Source: Bog-950 sp044228435
GTDB taxonomy: Bacteria > Bacteroidota > Bacteroidia > Chitinophagales > LD1
Assembly: GCA_044228435.1 (NCBI GenBank)
Contig: JBGAUW010000004.1
Span: 1 to 64,000, forward strand
Direction of reading: 5' to 3'
DNA length: 64,000 bases
The translations under genes and the position numbers were made by a program. The notes beneath the pieces are model-generated. The model saw only the letters and a list, made by a program, of their open reading frames with translations. It did no database searches and was not told where the DNA came from. Position 1 is the first letter of the stretch. The number at the start of each line of letters is the position of its first letter. Positions 1 through 7,470 of this stretch are shown here, one piece after another.

Positions 1-217
1 TTAATAAATACTCAGCCTCGTAAGCATTGCCACAACCGGGTATAAGTATTTGCATACTTTTATCGGTAAGCGTATCTATAAAGCTTTTAAGCGGGGGCGA
101 TACCCCGTTAAGGTCCCAACCGGTTTCGTTATTTACATACTGCGTATCCCAATAGTTGGCATTTAAGGGTAAGCCACCGGTGGTTACGCAGCATTGTATT
201 TCTTCCTTGTTTTCCAT
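1..217 (-). CDS. TPMT-like SAM-dependent methyltransferase (partial, C-terminus outside window)
   Basis: Only the first 72 codons are present; the gene runs off the left edge. Reading from the ATG at 217 gives a protein with a WDLNGVSPPL segment followed by ILIPGCGNAYEAEYL, which looks like SAM-binding motif I (GCGNAYE) of the thiopurine methyltransferase-like family (inference from motif recognition). Such enzymes transfer a methyl group from SAM to sulfur or selenium in small molecules, which fits the sulfur genes upstream. The start lies one base past the stop of the rhodanese gene, so it is probably the last visible gene of the same minus-strand operon. The substrate cannot be told from the sequence. 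Confidence 0.72.
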   Translation of the reverse strand, partial: MENKEEIQCCVTTGGLPLNANYWDTQYVNNETGWDLNGVSPPLKSFIDTLTDKSMQILIPGCGNAYEAEYLL

Positions 218-218
218 A

Positions 219-470
219 TTAGCAATTGGCGTTTACATCTAACCAGCTTCCGCCGTTGGTGCAGTTAATGCCCTGGCTTTTTAAAAACGAGGTTGCCTGC
301 CCGCTGCGGTTACCGCTGGCGCAACATAATACAATTGGCTGAGGCAGGGCCTTTAATTCTTCCAGGCGGGCCTGTATCTCCTGCAAAGGTATGTTAATAC
401 TGCCGGCTACGTGTCCGCCCATAAATTCGCCCGGTGTTCTTACATCTACAATGGTTTGTTGGTTGCTCAT
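219..470 (-). CDS. Single-domain rhodanese-like sulfurtransferase
   Basis: An 83-residue protein that consists of one rhodanese domain. It opens with the VDVRTPGEF segment and carries the active-site loop CASGNR, with the catalytic cysteine at residue 50, so it should be able to hold a persulfide. There is no signal peptide, which suggests a cytoplasmic sulfur carrier or thiosulfate/persulfide sulfurtransferase. It sits between an HMA-domain protein and a methyltransferase in a minus-strand run of sulfur-related genes. Single-domain rhodaneses of this size are common in Bacteroidota next to MBL-rhodanese fusions; the physiological acceptor is unknown. Confidence 0.88.
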   Translation of the reverse strand: MSNQQTIVDVRTPGEFMGGHVAGSINIPLQEIQARLEELKALPQPIVLCCASGNRSGQATSFLKSQGINCTNGGSWLDVNANC

Positions 471-482
471 AATTTCTGTTTT

Positions 483-761
483 TTATTTTATTGAATTGTT
501 TATTCGTCCAATCATGCAGCTTGAAAAACTTTTTAGCTGCAATAACAAGCCGTTCTCTTCGGTGGCCTCGGGGTAACCTAACTGATGAAGCTTTCCGGTA
601 ATAGCATCTCGGCCTGTACCTTCGTACGTTACGGTTACTTCGTCCTTATCCTTATCTACTGCTACCGTTTTTACACCGGGCAGCTTTTGCAACTCGGTTG
701 TAATAGTGGTGGCACAGCCGCTGCATTTAAGATTTGCTATTAATATGCTTTCAGTTGTCAT
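483..761 (-). CDS. Heavy-metal-associated (HMA) domain protein
   Basis: A 92-residue protein with one ferredoxin-like HMA fold. The metal-binding motif is KCSGC, with cysteines at residues 13 and 16, followed by the usual amphipathic pattern TTITTELQKLPGV. Family members such as CopZ bind soft metals, chiefly Cu(I). Residues after about 70 form a tail not typical of the domain (LLLQLKSFSSCMIG), which contains an extra cysteine. The start overlaps the end of the upstream DUF6132 gene by 11 bases, so translation is probably coupled. Its place in a rhodanese cluster suggests a link between metal and sulfur handling, which is inference. Confidence 0.82.
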   Translation of the reverse strand: MTTESILIANLKCSGCATTITTELQKLPGVKTVAVDKDKDEVTVTYEGTGRDAITGKLHQLGYPEATEENGLLLQLKSFSSCMIGRINNSIK

Positions 762-966
762 GATTATCGGTTTTAGTATCGGGTTTACTGAATGAATTGG
801 CCAGCAGGCCTCCCATTACAGCGCCATACAAAGTGCTGTTAACCGGGCTGGAAGTAATGGCACAGGTACCGCTGGCGCAGCCTACAAAGTAGTAATACAG
901 GTAGCCGCCAAGGGCACCAATACCTATGGCCAGTAAAGTGCCTTTATATTTAAGTAGCAATTTCAT
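751..966 (-). CDS. DUF6132-like small membrane protein
   Basis: A 71-residue protein with two predicted membrane segments, about residues 8-28 and 42-60. Between them lies the conserved-looking loop GCASGTCAITSSP, with a CxxxxC pair. I recognise the pattern as that of the DUF6132 proteins which accompany rhodanese and MBL genes in Bacteroidota; no biochemical function is known to me. The paired cysteines in a short extramembrane loop could carry persulfide or bind metal, which is speculation. The gene lies 9 bases after the MBL-rhodanese gene and overlaps the following HMA gene. Confidence 0.7.
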   Translation of the reverse strand: MKLLLKYKGTLLAIGIGALGGYLYYYFVGCASGTCAITSSPVNSTLYGAVMGGLLANSFSKPDTKTDNHDN

Positions 967-975
967 AGTTTGATT

Positions 976-2391
976 TTATAGTAAAGTGCTTGGGCACACA
1001 TAGCTTGTTTTAGGCACATCGGTTTTTGCAATTTCGGTAAAGCCACCTACCACATCTACAAAATTATCGAACCCGCGTTGCTTAAGCAGCGATGCGGCAA
1101 TCATACTGCGGTAGCCGCCCGCACAATTCAATACAAAGGGTTTGTTTTTAGGAAACTGCTGCAGGTGGCTGTTGATTTGGTTAAGCGGTATGTTTAGTGC
1201 ATCTACCGTGTGCTGCGAATCGAATTCACTCTTTTTGCGCACATCAATTACCACCGGCTTACCGGTTGCATACAGGCGGGCAAACTCATCGGCAGTAATG
1301 CGGTTAATAGTTTCTGTTTCCTTTCCGGCATTTTGCCAGGCGCTAAAACCACCTTGTAAATAACCTATCGTATTATCGTAGCCCACCCGTGCCAGGCGTA
1401 CAATGGCTTCTTCTTCTTTACCCGGGTAAGTTACCAGCAAAATGGGTTGCTTTATATCGCTTATCATTTCGCCTACCCACATAGCAAAATTACCATCCAG
1501 CGCAATGTTTATGCTGTTGGGTATATACCCTGTGGCAAAATCATCGGCGTTGCGGGTGTCTAACACAAGGGCCAGGGTTTCGGTTGCCACTACCTCAAAT
1601 TCGTTAACCGGTAAGGCTTTTTTACCTCTTTCCATTATCGTATCCAGGCTCTCGTATCCTTTAATATTCATCAGCACATTTTTAGGAAAATATCCCGGAG
1701 GAGCTGTTAGGCCGGTAAGCAGCGATTTGATAAACTCCTCCTTACTCATATCTGCCCGCAAGGCATAGTTGAACTTCTTTTGGTTGCCCAGGGTATCGGT
1801 AGTTTCTTTGCTCATCATTTTGCCGCAGGCGCTACCGGCACCGTGGTTAGGGTAAACAATCAAGTGATCGCTTAACGGCATTATTTTATTGCGCAGCGAA
1901 TCGAAAAGATAACCTGCGAGTTTCTCCTCCGTAAGGTCGGCTATTACGTGCTGGGCCAAATCGGGACGGCCTACATCGCCAATAAACAAAGTATCGCCGG
2001 TAATAATTCCATGCTCCTTGCCGGTTTCGTCTATCAGCAAATAAGTGGTGCTTTCCATAGTATGCCCCGGTGTATGAATTACTTTTACGCGGTAGTTACC
2101 TACGTTAAACACCTGGTTATCCTCTGCTACAATGGCATTAAAGCCGGGTTTTGCCGTAGGGCCATATACTATTTGTGCACCGGTTTTATTTGCAAGGTCT
2201 AAATGCCCGCTTACAAAGTCGGCATGAAAATGCGTTTCGAAAACATACTTAATTTTTGCGTTGTCTTTTACAGCCCGTTCTATATAAGGCTGCACCTCTC
2301 TAAGCGGGTCGAAGATAGCGGCCTCGCCATTGCTTTCTAAATAGTAAGCCGCGTGGGCAATACAACCGGTATAAATTTGTTCTACTTTCAT
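976..2391 (-). CDS. MBL-fold hydrolase fused to two rhodanese domains (persulfide dioxygenase-like)
   Basis: A 471-residue protein. Residues 1 to about 240 form a metallo-beta-lactamase domain with the metal motif THFHADFVSGH and later HTPGHT and GDTLFIGDVGRPD, as in ETHE1-like persulfide dioxygenases, which oxidise glutathione- or protein-bound persulfide to sulfite. Two rhodanese domains follow, at about 260-360 and 370-465. The first has no active-site cysteine (the loop reads LLVTYPGKEEE) and is probably structural. The second keeps the cysteine in VLNCAGGYRS, near residue 424. The gene has its own promoter at 2411-2453, which matches the one upstream of the DUF2892 gene. No signal peptide is present, so it should be cytoplasmic. 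Confidence 0.9.
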   Translation of the reverse strand: MKVEQIYTGCIAHAAYYLESNGEAAIFDPLREVQPYIERAVKDNAKIKYVFETHFHADFVSGHLDLANKTGAQIVYGPTAKPGFNAIVAEDNQVFNVGNYRVKVIHTPGHTMESTTYLLIDETGKEHGIITGDTLFIGDVGRPDLAQHVIADLTEEKLAGYLFDSLRNKIMPLSDHLIVYPNHGAGSACGKMMSKETTDTLGNQKKFNYALRADMSKEEFIKSLLTGLTAPPGYFPKNVLMNIKGYESLDTIMERGKKALPVNEFEVVATETLALVLDTRNADDFATGYIPNSINIALDGNFAMWVGEMISDIKQPILLVTYPGKEEEAIVRLARVGYDNTIGYLQGGFSAWQNAGKETETINRITADEFARLYATGKPVVIDVRKKSEFDSQHTVDALNIPLNQINSHLQQFPKNKPFVLNCAGGYRSMIAASLLKQRGFDNFVDVVGGFTEIAKTDVPKTSYVCPSTLL

Positions 2392-2410
2392 TTTGTTTGG
2401 TTTTTATACT

Positions 2411-2453
2411 GCAAAGGTGCAGCGCTGTATAAGTTTAGTTGGGAACATTTGTT
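2411..2453 (-). promoter_or_regulatory. Promoter with Crp/Fnr-like site upstream of the MBL-rhodanese gene
   Basis: On the minus strand AACAAATGTTCC (2453-2442) is followed after 21 bases by GCACCTTTGC (2420-2411). The second element contains CACCTTTG, which matches the Bacteroidota -7 box TAnnTTTG at all defined positions but the first T. The first is an AACA-AA-TGTT palindrome whose centre falls at about -41 if the TTTG ends near -4, the class II position for Crp/Fnr activators. The same two elements with the same 21-base gap occur at 3067-3109. Confidence 0.6.
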
Positions 2454-2467
2454 GTATAAGGCTGTGT

Positions 2468-2839
2468 TTACTTAGCATCGTACCACATTTTTACAGCAAT
2501 TAACAACAGCACTACTGAGAAAACTTTTTTCATGGTTACCTGTGGTATGTGTGTTGCAAACTTTGCTCCAAAGTAACCGCCTATAAAAAACATAGCCGCC
2601 AGTATAAGCGAGGTTTTAAGTTCAACAAAGCCCTGTTGGTAATATTGCCAGGCTGCTAAGGCCCCTACCGGTAACACAAACATTATAAGTGTAGTGCCCT
2701 GGGCCATTTGCTGGGTAAAGCCTAACAACATAACCAATGCAGGTATAATAATTATGGCGCCGCCCAAGCCCAACATACCACTTAAAACGCCTGCGGCTAA
2801 ACCTATTAAACCGGTAATAACTATTTGTGTAGGGCTCAT
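2468..2839 (-). CDS. TauE/SafE family permease, half-size
   Basis: A 123-residue protein with about four hydrophobic segments and the typical N-terminus GLIGLAAGVLSGMLGLGGAIIIIPAL, with the GxxxGxLGxGG pattern of the TauE/SafE (DUF81) sulfite or sulfur-compound exporter family. Full-length members have about 250 residues in two repeats, so this is one repeat and would need to dimerise. Its ATG overlaps the stop of the DUF2892 gene by four bases. In this context it may export sulfite made by the persulfide dioxygenase-like enzyme, which is inference from family and neighbours. Confidence 0.85.
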   Translation of the reverse strand: MSPTQIVITGLIGLAAGVLSGMLGLGGAIIIIPALVMLLGFTQQMAQGTTLIMFVLPVGALAAWQYYQQGFVELKTSLILAAMFFIGGYFGAKFATHIPQVTMKKVFSVVLLLIAVKMWYDAK

Positions 2840-3048
2840 TTTGCAGTTTTTTTATCGGTGGTAGAAACGCCAAATGGCAGATACAAAGGGCAGAAGCTTA
2901 CTATGGATGTAAGAATAAATATGGCTGCAACTACCAATAGAGCTAAGGCCACGGTGCCGCTTATTATATTTATAAAATAGAGCACTATGGCAATTCCGGC
3001 TGCTATAACCCGTACTACCCTATCTAAGTTACCCATGTTTGGTTGCAT
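2836..3048 (-). CDS. DUF2892 (YgaP-like) inner-membrane protein
   Basis: A 70-residue protein opening NMGNLDRVVRVIAAG, the signature start of the DUF2892 domain, followed by two membrane helices at about 14-33 and 35-55 and a short tail. In YgaP this domain is fused to a rhodanese; here it is free-standing, but rhodaneses lie downstream in the same operon. It is the first gene of the sulfur cluster, about 20 bases below its own -7 box. Confidence 0.85.
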   Translation of the reverse strand: MQPNMGNLDRVVRVIAAGIAIVLYFINIISGTVALALLVVAAIFILTSIVSFCPLYLPFGVSTTDKKTAK

Positions 3049-3066
3049 GTAATTTTGTTTTGTGAG

Positions 3067-3109
3067 GCAAAGGTGCGCTACCGCAGCATTTTAATACGGA
3101 ACATTTGTT
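3067..3109 (-). promoter_or_regulatory. Promoter with Crp/Fnr-like site at the head of the sulfur cluster
   Basis: On the minus strand AACAAATGTTCC (3109-3098), 21 bases, then GCACCTTTGC (3076-3067). This repeats the arrangement at 2411-2453 exactly in both elements and in the gap. The last base of TTTG is 20 bases from the DUF2892 ATG here and 21 bases from the MBL ATG there. On its upstream flank this copy reads GTAACAAATGTTCC, which also fits a GTAACnnnnGTT half of the Fnr/HcpR-like type. No gene for a Crp/Fnr regulator is present in the window. Confidence 0.6.
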
Positions 3110-3157
3110 ACATACCCGTATGAGTTACATCATTAAGGTGATAGTGTGCTGCAACTG

Positions 3158-6091
3158 TTACTCTGCAAAGCCCCAGTTAATGCGCTGCATGTTGCTTACA
3201 TCTACACTGGGCACATCAAAATCTTCAATTACGGTGCCCTTAACTAAATAGCAGCCTTTGCCGGTAAAGGGATAACGGGCTATAGATTGCGGAAAATGCA
3301 CAGTATCGAACAGGTGGCCGCGTTCATCTATAAAACTGCCAAAGTACATGGTATCGCCATGGATGGTATTAACCCTTTTAATGTTTACATAGTAACCTAC
3401 CAGATATACTACTTTGCCTAAATGTTCCTTCAGCTCTTTTGCATACACCAGCCCTTTGTAATTTTGCTTAAGCAGGGCAAAGGGGTTTGTAAATGGAAAA
3501 CCGAGTATCTGCATCTCATCGTGCGCATCTTCGTATTTGGCATACTCTAAAGGCGGCAAGGTGGTGGGTTCCGGTGCAGCGCTGAACAACTCTTTACGGG
3601 GGGCTGTCTTTTTGGTTTTGTTAAGCACCAGGTGTGCATCCCACAATAATTCTTTGCTGGTTTTGCCGGTAAAGCGCAAGGCTTTGATACGGATAAGTAT
3701 ACGCAGCTGCTCCAGCGAAATAGCTACCCGGTTGGTCAGGTCGGTAAGGCTTAAAAACGGGCCATCGCTCTGCCGGTTTTGTAGTATGGCTTTTATGGTG
3801 TTTTGTTCCAAATCCTTTATCATACAAAAGCCCATGTAGATAGTAGTACCGGTTAAACGCGCCAGGTTATCGCTGTTATTTACGCAGGGCAACTCGATAG
3901 TAGCCCCCAGCATTTTTGCTTCGTGCAAATAAAACTCGGTGGTATAAAACCCGCCAAAGTTGTTGAGCACACCGGTAATAAACTCGATGGGGTGATAGGC
4001 GCGCAGGTATAAACTCTGGTAGCTTTCTACCGCATAAGAGGCCGAGTGGCCCTTGGCAAAAGAGTAGCCTGCAAAGCTTTCAATCTGTCGCCATATTTCG
4101 GTTACATCTTCTAAGGGATGGCCCATTTGCTTGCAGTTGCTAAAAAACTTTTGCTTTACCTGCTGAAACTCTACCCGCGAGCGAAACTTGCCCGACATAC
4201 CGCGGCGCATTACATCGGCCTCGCCTAAAGAGAGGCCTGCGTACAAGTGCGCTACCTTAATTACATCCTCCTGGTAAACCATTACGCCATAGGTGTCGGG
4301 CATTATTTTTAATAGTTCGGGGTGGGCTTTTGCGCGTTCATGTTCATAACGGTAGCGCAAAATATATTGGCGCATCATACCGCTGCTGGCCACCCCGGGC
4401 CGTATAACCGAGCTGGCCGCTACCAGGCCCAGGTAATCCTGCACCTCCAGCTTGCGCATTAGCTGCCGCATGGCCGGCGACTCTACATAAAAGCAGCCAA
4501 TAGTATCGCCGGTGCGTACCATGTGTTTAATACGTAGGTCTTCCTTAAAATCCTGTATGCGGTGTATGTCTATCTCTTCTCCCCTGTTTGTTTTTACCAG
4601 TGCCACGGCATCTTTTATATGCCCCAGTCCCCGCTGGCTAAGTATATCAAACTTATAAAGGCCCACATCTTCTGCCTCCAGCATAGAGAACTGGGTAGAT
4701 ACAAACCCCACCGGCATTAGTTCTAATCCGGTATAGTAAGTAATAGGCAACTCTGATATAAGAATGCCGCAGGCATGCACACTTAACTGATTGGGCAGGC
4801 CCTCTATCATGGCTGCATATTTTAATACCAGTTTTCCGTAATGGTCTAACTTGCTTTTATCTACCCATTCGCTCTGCAGGTTTTCTATATCCTCATCGGG
4901 CAGGCCAAACACCTTGCCTATTTGCCTTATGCTGGATTTATGCTCGAAGGCGCTGTAACTGCCTACCAACGCTACATGCCCCGGATACTTATCAAAAATG
5001 TATTGCCGTATTTCATCCCTATCGGTATGCGAAAAGTCGATATCAAAATCGGGCGGGTTCTGGCGCTCCGAATTAATAAAGCGCTCAAAATATAAATCCA
5101 GTTCCATAGGGTCTACATCGGTAATGCGCAGGCAATAGGCTATTAAACTATTGGCACCACTGCCACGCCCTATATAAAAGAAACCTTTCCGCGAAGCGTA
5201 TTGTATGATATCCCAATTGATGAGGAAATAAGCGTTAAAACCCAATTCGATAATAGTTTGCAATTCGGAGTTAAACCGGTCGAGGATTTTTTTGTCGGGC
5301 GATGGATAGCGATAAGCCAGCCCATCGGCTGCGAGTGTTTTTAAAAGTGCCGCATCTGCGTCGGCCGAACCGGTAAAGTATTTTTTGTTCTTGCTTATTT
5401 TATCGTTAAACGTAAACGACACGTGGCAGCGCTTTAAAATATCGGCGGCGTTGGTAATAGCTTTGGGTGTATCGGCGTATATGTCGGCCCAATACTGTAG
5501 GCTATTAAACATATCGCCGGGTTTACCATGTTCGTGCAAGGGCAGCTTACTTAGCAGGGCGTTGTTATAAATGGCGCGCAGCAACCGGTGGGTATTAAAA
5601 TCTTTTTTATCGCGAAAGCTTACGCTGCTTAGCATTACATGCTGGCGTGTGGTATATTTTTTTTCGTATATCCGATAGTGAGTTATATCCTCCGGGCGTA
5701 TGCCTATAAACTCGTTGGGCTTAAGAAAGCGTGTTACCGTCTTTTGCCACGGGTAAATAATGTAGCAGTCGGGCAAAGCCGGCGCCTCTACCGGAAAATC
5801 TTTTTTACTGGTTTTATGCTCCGATAAAAAATCGTTTATCTGCCTGAAGCCCTCATTATTTTTTGCCAGGCAAACATATAGCTGCTGGTTGCCGTTACGA
5901 AAATCGACCCCTACCACCGGTTGTATATTGTGGCTTTTGGCAAGGCGCAAAAAATCGAGGCAGCCGGAGGTGTTATTAATATCGGTAAGCGCCATAGCAC
6001 GAACACCCAGAGAGGATGCATAGGCCAGCATCTCTTCTATCTTCATTACCCCGTAGTTAAGGCTAAAGCAGCTGTGACAGTTTAGATACAT
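3158..6091 (-). CDS. dnaE2: DNA polymerase III alpha subunit, DnaE2/ImuC-type
   Basis: A 977-residue C-family polymerase, shorter than a replicative DnaE. The N-terminal PHP domain is altered: it starts with NCHSCFSLNYG where active PHP domains have HxH, so one metal ligand is a cysteine. The polymerase core has the catalytic aspartates in PPDFDIDFSH near residue 345. A helix-hairpin-helix region and a C-terminal OB fold (VVYLVGYYVNIKRV) follow. It starts 13 bases after the Y-family polymerase gene, so the two form an operon. Pairing of an extra DnaE with a Y-family polymerase is the pattern of damage-induced mutasomes. Probable role: error-prone translesion synthesis rather than bulk replication. 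Confidence 0.87.
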   Translation of the reverse strand: MYLNCHSCFSLNYGVMKIEEMLAYASSLGVRAMALTDINNTSGCLDFLRLAKSHNIQPVVGVDFRNGNQQLYVCLAKNNEGFRQINDFLSEHKTSKKDFPVEAPALPDCYIIYPWQKTVTRFLKPNEFIGIRPEDITHYRIYEKKYTTRQHVMLSSVSFRDKKDFNTHRLLRAIYNNALLSKLPLHEHGKPGDMFNSLQYWADIYADTPKAITNAADILKRCHVSFTFNDKISKNKKYFTGSADADAALLKTLAADGLAYRYPSPDKKILDRFNSELQTIIELGFNAYFLINWDIIQYASRKGFFYIGRGSGANSLIAYCLRITDVDPMELDLYFERFINSERQNPPDFDIDFSHTDRDEIRQYIFDKYPGHVALVGSYSAFEHKSSIRQIGKVFGLPDEDIENLQSEWVDKSKLDHYGKLVLKYAAMIEGLPNQLSVHACGILISELPITYYTGLELMPVGFVSTQFSMLEAEDVGLYKFDILSQRGLGHIKDAVALVKTNRGEEIDIHRIQDFKEDLRIKHMVRTGDTIGCFYVESPAMRQLMRKLEVQDYLGLVAASSVIRPGVASSGMMRQYILRYRYEHERAKAHPELLKIMPDTYGVMVYQEDVIKVAHLYAGLSLGEADVMRRGMSGKFRSRVEFQQVKQKFFSNCKQMGHPLEDVTEIWRQIESFAGYSFAKGHSASYAVESYQSLYLRAYHPIEFITGVLNNFGGFYTTEFYLHEAKMLGATIELPCVNNSDNLARLTGTTIYMGFCMIKDLEQNTIKAILQNRQSDGPFLSLTDLTNRVAISLEQLRILIRIKALRFTGKTSKELLWDAHLVLNKTKKTAPRKELFSAAPEPTTLPPLEYAKYEDAHDEMQILGFPFTNPFALLKQNYKGLVYAKELKEHLGKVVYLVGYYVNIKRVNTIHGDTMYFGSFIDERGHLFDTVHFPQSIARYPFTGKGCYLVKGTVIEDFDVPSVDVSNMQRINWGFAE

Positions 6092-6104
6092 ACATCACGC
6101 GCTT

Positions 6105-7328
6105 TTAAATATGCCGGTGTCCGCCCGGTACCGGTGGCTCGCCATCCCAGGGGTCCCACACATCCAGGTTGCGCTGGTCTAAAATAGAGGCCCGCACTAC
6201 CACGCGGCTATCTTTATATTTTTTGCGCAGGTAATCCCATTGCTGGTAAAGCTGTATCTGTTCTATCGAATCTTCCATCAAATTAATCTGATGGCCGCCG
6301 CCTACCAAATGGCTGCACTTAATACCTACGGTGCGTATTAGCTGGCGGCGCTCAAAAAGGGTTTCGAAAATAGAGAGGGCTTTTTCTATCAGCACATGGT
6401 CGAAGCTTGTATAAGGTATGCGCTCCTGCTTGCTAAAGGTCTGCATATCGGAGTACCGTACCTTTACAGTAATACAGGCTGTGAGCTTGTTGCCTACGCG
6501 CAACTGGTAGCCCAGGCCCTCGGCCATAGCGCGTAGTATGTTTTTCAGTTTCACTATATCAATCGTATCGCGGTCGAAGGTGCGCTCGAGCGAAAGGGAA
6601 CTGCGTTCGAAGTAAGGCTTGATGGGCGTGTTATCTATACCCTGCGCGCGCAGCCATAAGGTATCGCCGTTTTTGCCCAATACCTTTTCCATAGTTTGGC
6701 GCGGCATGTTCTGCAGGGTATGGATGGTTTTTATGCCCAGCTCGCTGAGTGTTTGCACCGTTTTTTCGCCTACCTGCGGTAACTTACGCACCAACAGGGG
6801 GGCCAAAAATCTTTTCTCTTCACCCAACTCTATTATTTTTTTGCCCAGTGGTTTCGATTCGCCGGTAGCTACTTTCGAAACTGTTTTATTTTCCGACAGG
6901 CCCATAGATATAGGCAGGCCGGTTTCTTTCATTATCCGTTCGCGCAACTCGCCGGAGTATTTTATAATGCCATACACCTGGTCCATGCCGGTCATGTCCA
7001 TATAAAATTCATCTACCGATGCTTTTTCTACCAGCGGCATCGCCTCGCGGATAATATCGGTTACTATGTTAGAGTACTTGCTGTATTTGCCGGCATCGCC
7101 ACGTATTACCAGCGCCTCGGGGCAAAGCCTCCGGGCAATTTTCATAGCCATGCCGGTATGTATACCAAACAGCCGGGCCTCGTAACTGCAGGAGGACACC
7201 ATCCCTCTGTCGGAAGTACCGCCTACTAACACCGGCTTACCTACCAGCTTACTGTTCAGCAGCCTTTCTACCGATACGTAGAAGGAGTCGAGGTCGTAAT
7301 GCAATATGCTTCTTGTTGGGGTGGTCAT
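6105..7328 (-). CDS. dinB: Y-family DNA polymerase IV (DinB)
   Basis: A 407-residue Y-family polymerase. The catalytic residues are intact: LHYDLDSFY near residue 10 and ASVDEFYMDMTG near residue 103. This separates it from ImuB proteins, which lack them. The fingers/thumb follow, then helix-hairpin-helix motifs (LPQVGEKTVQTLSELGI) and the little-finger domain. A proline-rich tail (DGEPPVPGGH) ends the protein and could hold a clamp contact, though I do not see a clear QxxLF clamp motif. It is the first gene of a two-gene operon with dnaE2. The start codon lies just two bases below a palindrome that carries the -7 box, so the transcript may be almost leaderless. Confidence 0.92.
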   Translation of the reverse strand: MTTPTRSILHYDLDSFYVSVERLLNSKLVGKPVLVGGTSDRGMVSSCSYEARLFGIHTGMAMKIARRLCPEALVIRGDAGKYSKYSNIVTDIIREAMPLVEKASVDEFYMDMTGMDQVYGIIKYSGELRERIMKETGLPISMGLSENKTVSKVATGESKPLGKKIIELGEEKRFLAPLLVRKLPQVGEKTVQTLSELGIKTIHTLQNMPRQTMEKVLGKNGDTLWLRAQGIDNTPIKPYFERSSLSLERTFDRDTIDIVKLKNILRAMAEGLGYQLRVGNKLTACITVKVRYSDMQTFSKQERIPYTSFDHVLIEKALSIFETLFERRQLIRTVGIKCSHLVGGGHQINLMEDSIEQIQLYQQWDYLRKKYKDSRVVVRASILDQRNLDVWDPWDGEPPVPGGHRHI

Positions 7329-7329
7329 T

Positions 7330-7346
7330 TACTAACAAAATTAGTA
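7330..7346 (-). promoter_or_regulatory. Palindromic operator containing the dinB -7 box
   Basis: The 17-base sequence TACTAA-N5-TTAGTA is an inverted repeat centred at 7338, ending two bases above the dinB ATG. On the minus strand it contains TAATTTTG (7343-7336), a full match to the TAnnTTTG -7 box. A further TTAGTAAA at 7353-7360 forms an outer inverted repeat with TTTACTAA at 7328-7335. A repressor bound here would cover the promoter, as expected for SOS-type control. No lexA or S24 gene is visible, so the regulator is not identified. Confidence 0.55.
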
Positions 7347-7441
7347 TTTTAATTAGTAAAATAGGATTTTGTTGAGTTTAAAGAAAGGCTTTTTTGTTAA
7401 TAGACTGCCTATAATTACTAAGTACGCCTATAGTATTTTTC

Positions 7442-7458
7442 TACCTTCACCCCTCAAT
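7442..7458 (+). promoter_or_regulatory. Probable polA promoter element
   Basis: TACCTTCA followed by CCCCTCAAT lies 22 bases upstream of the polA ATG. The block recurs almost unchanged before lysS (TATTTTCA, CGCCTCAAT at 10323-10339), giving a shared TAnnTTCAC(C/G)CCTCAAT. It resembles the Bacteroidota -7 box with TTCA in place of TTTG. Confidence 0.35.
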
Positions 7459-7470
7459 AATTTTTAAGGA

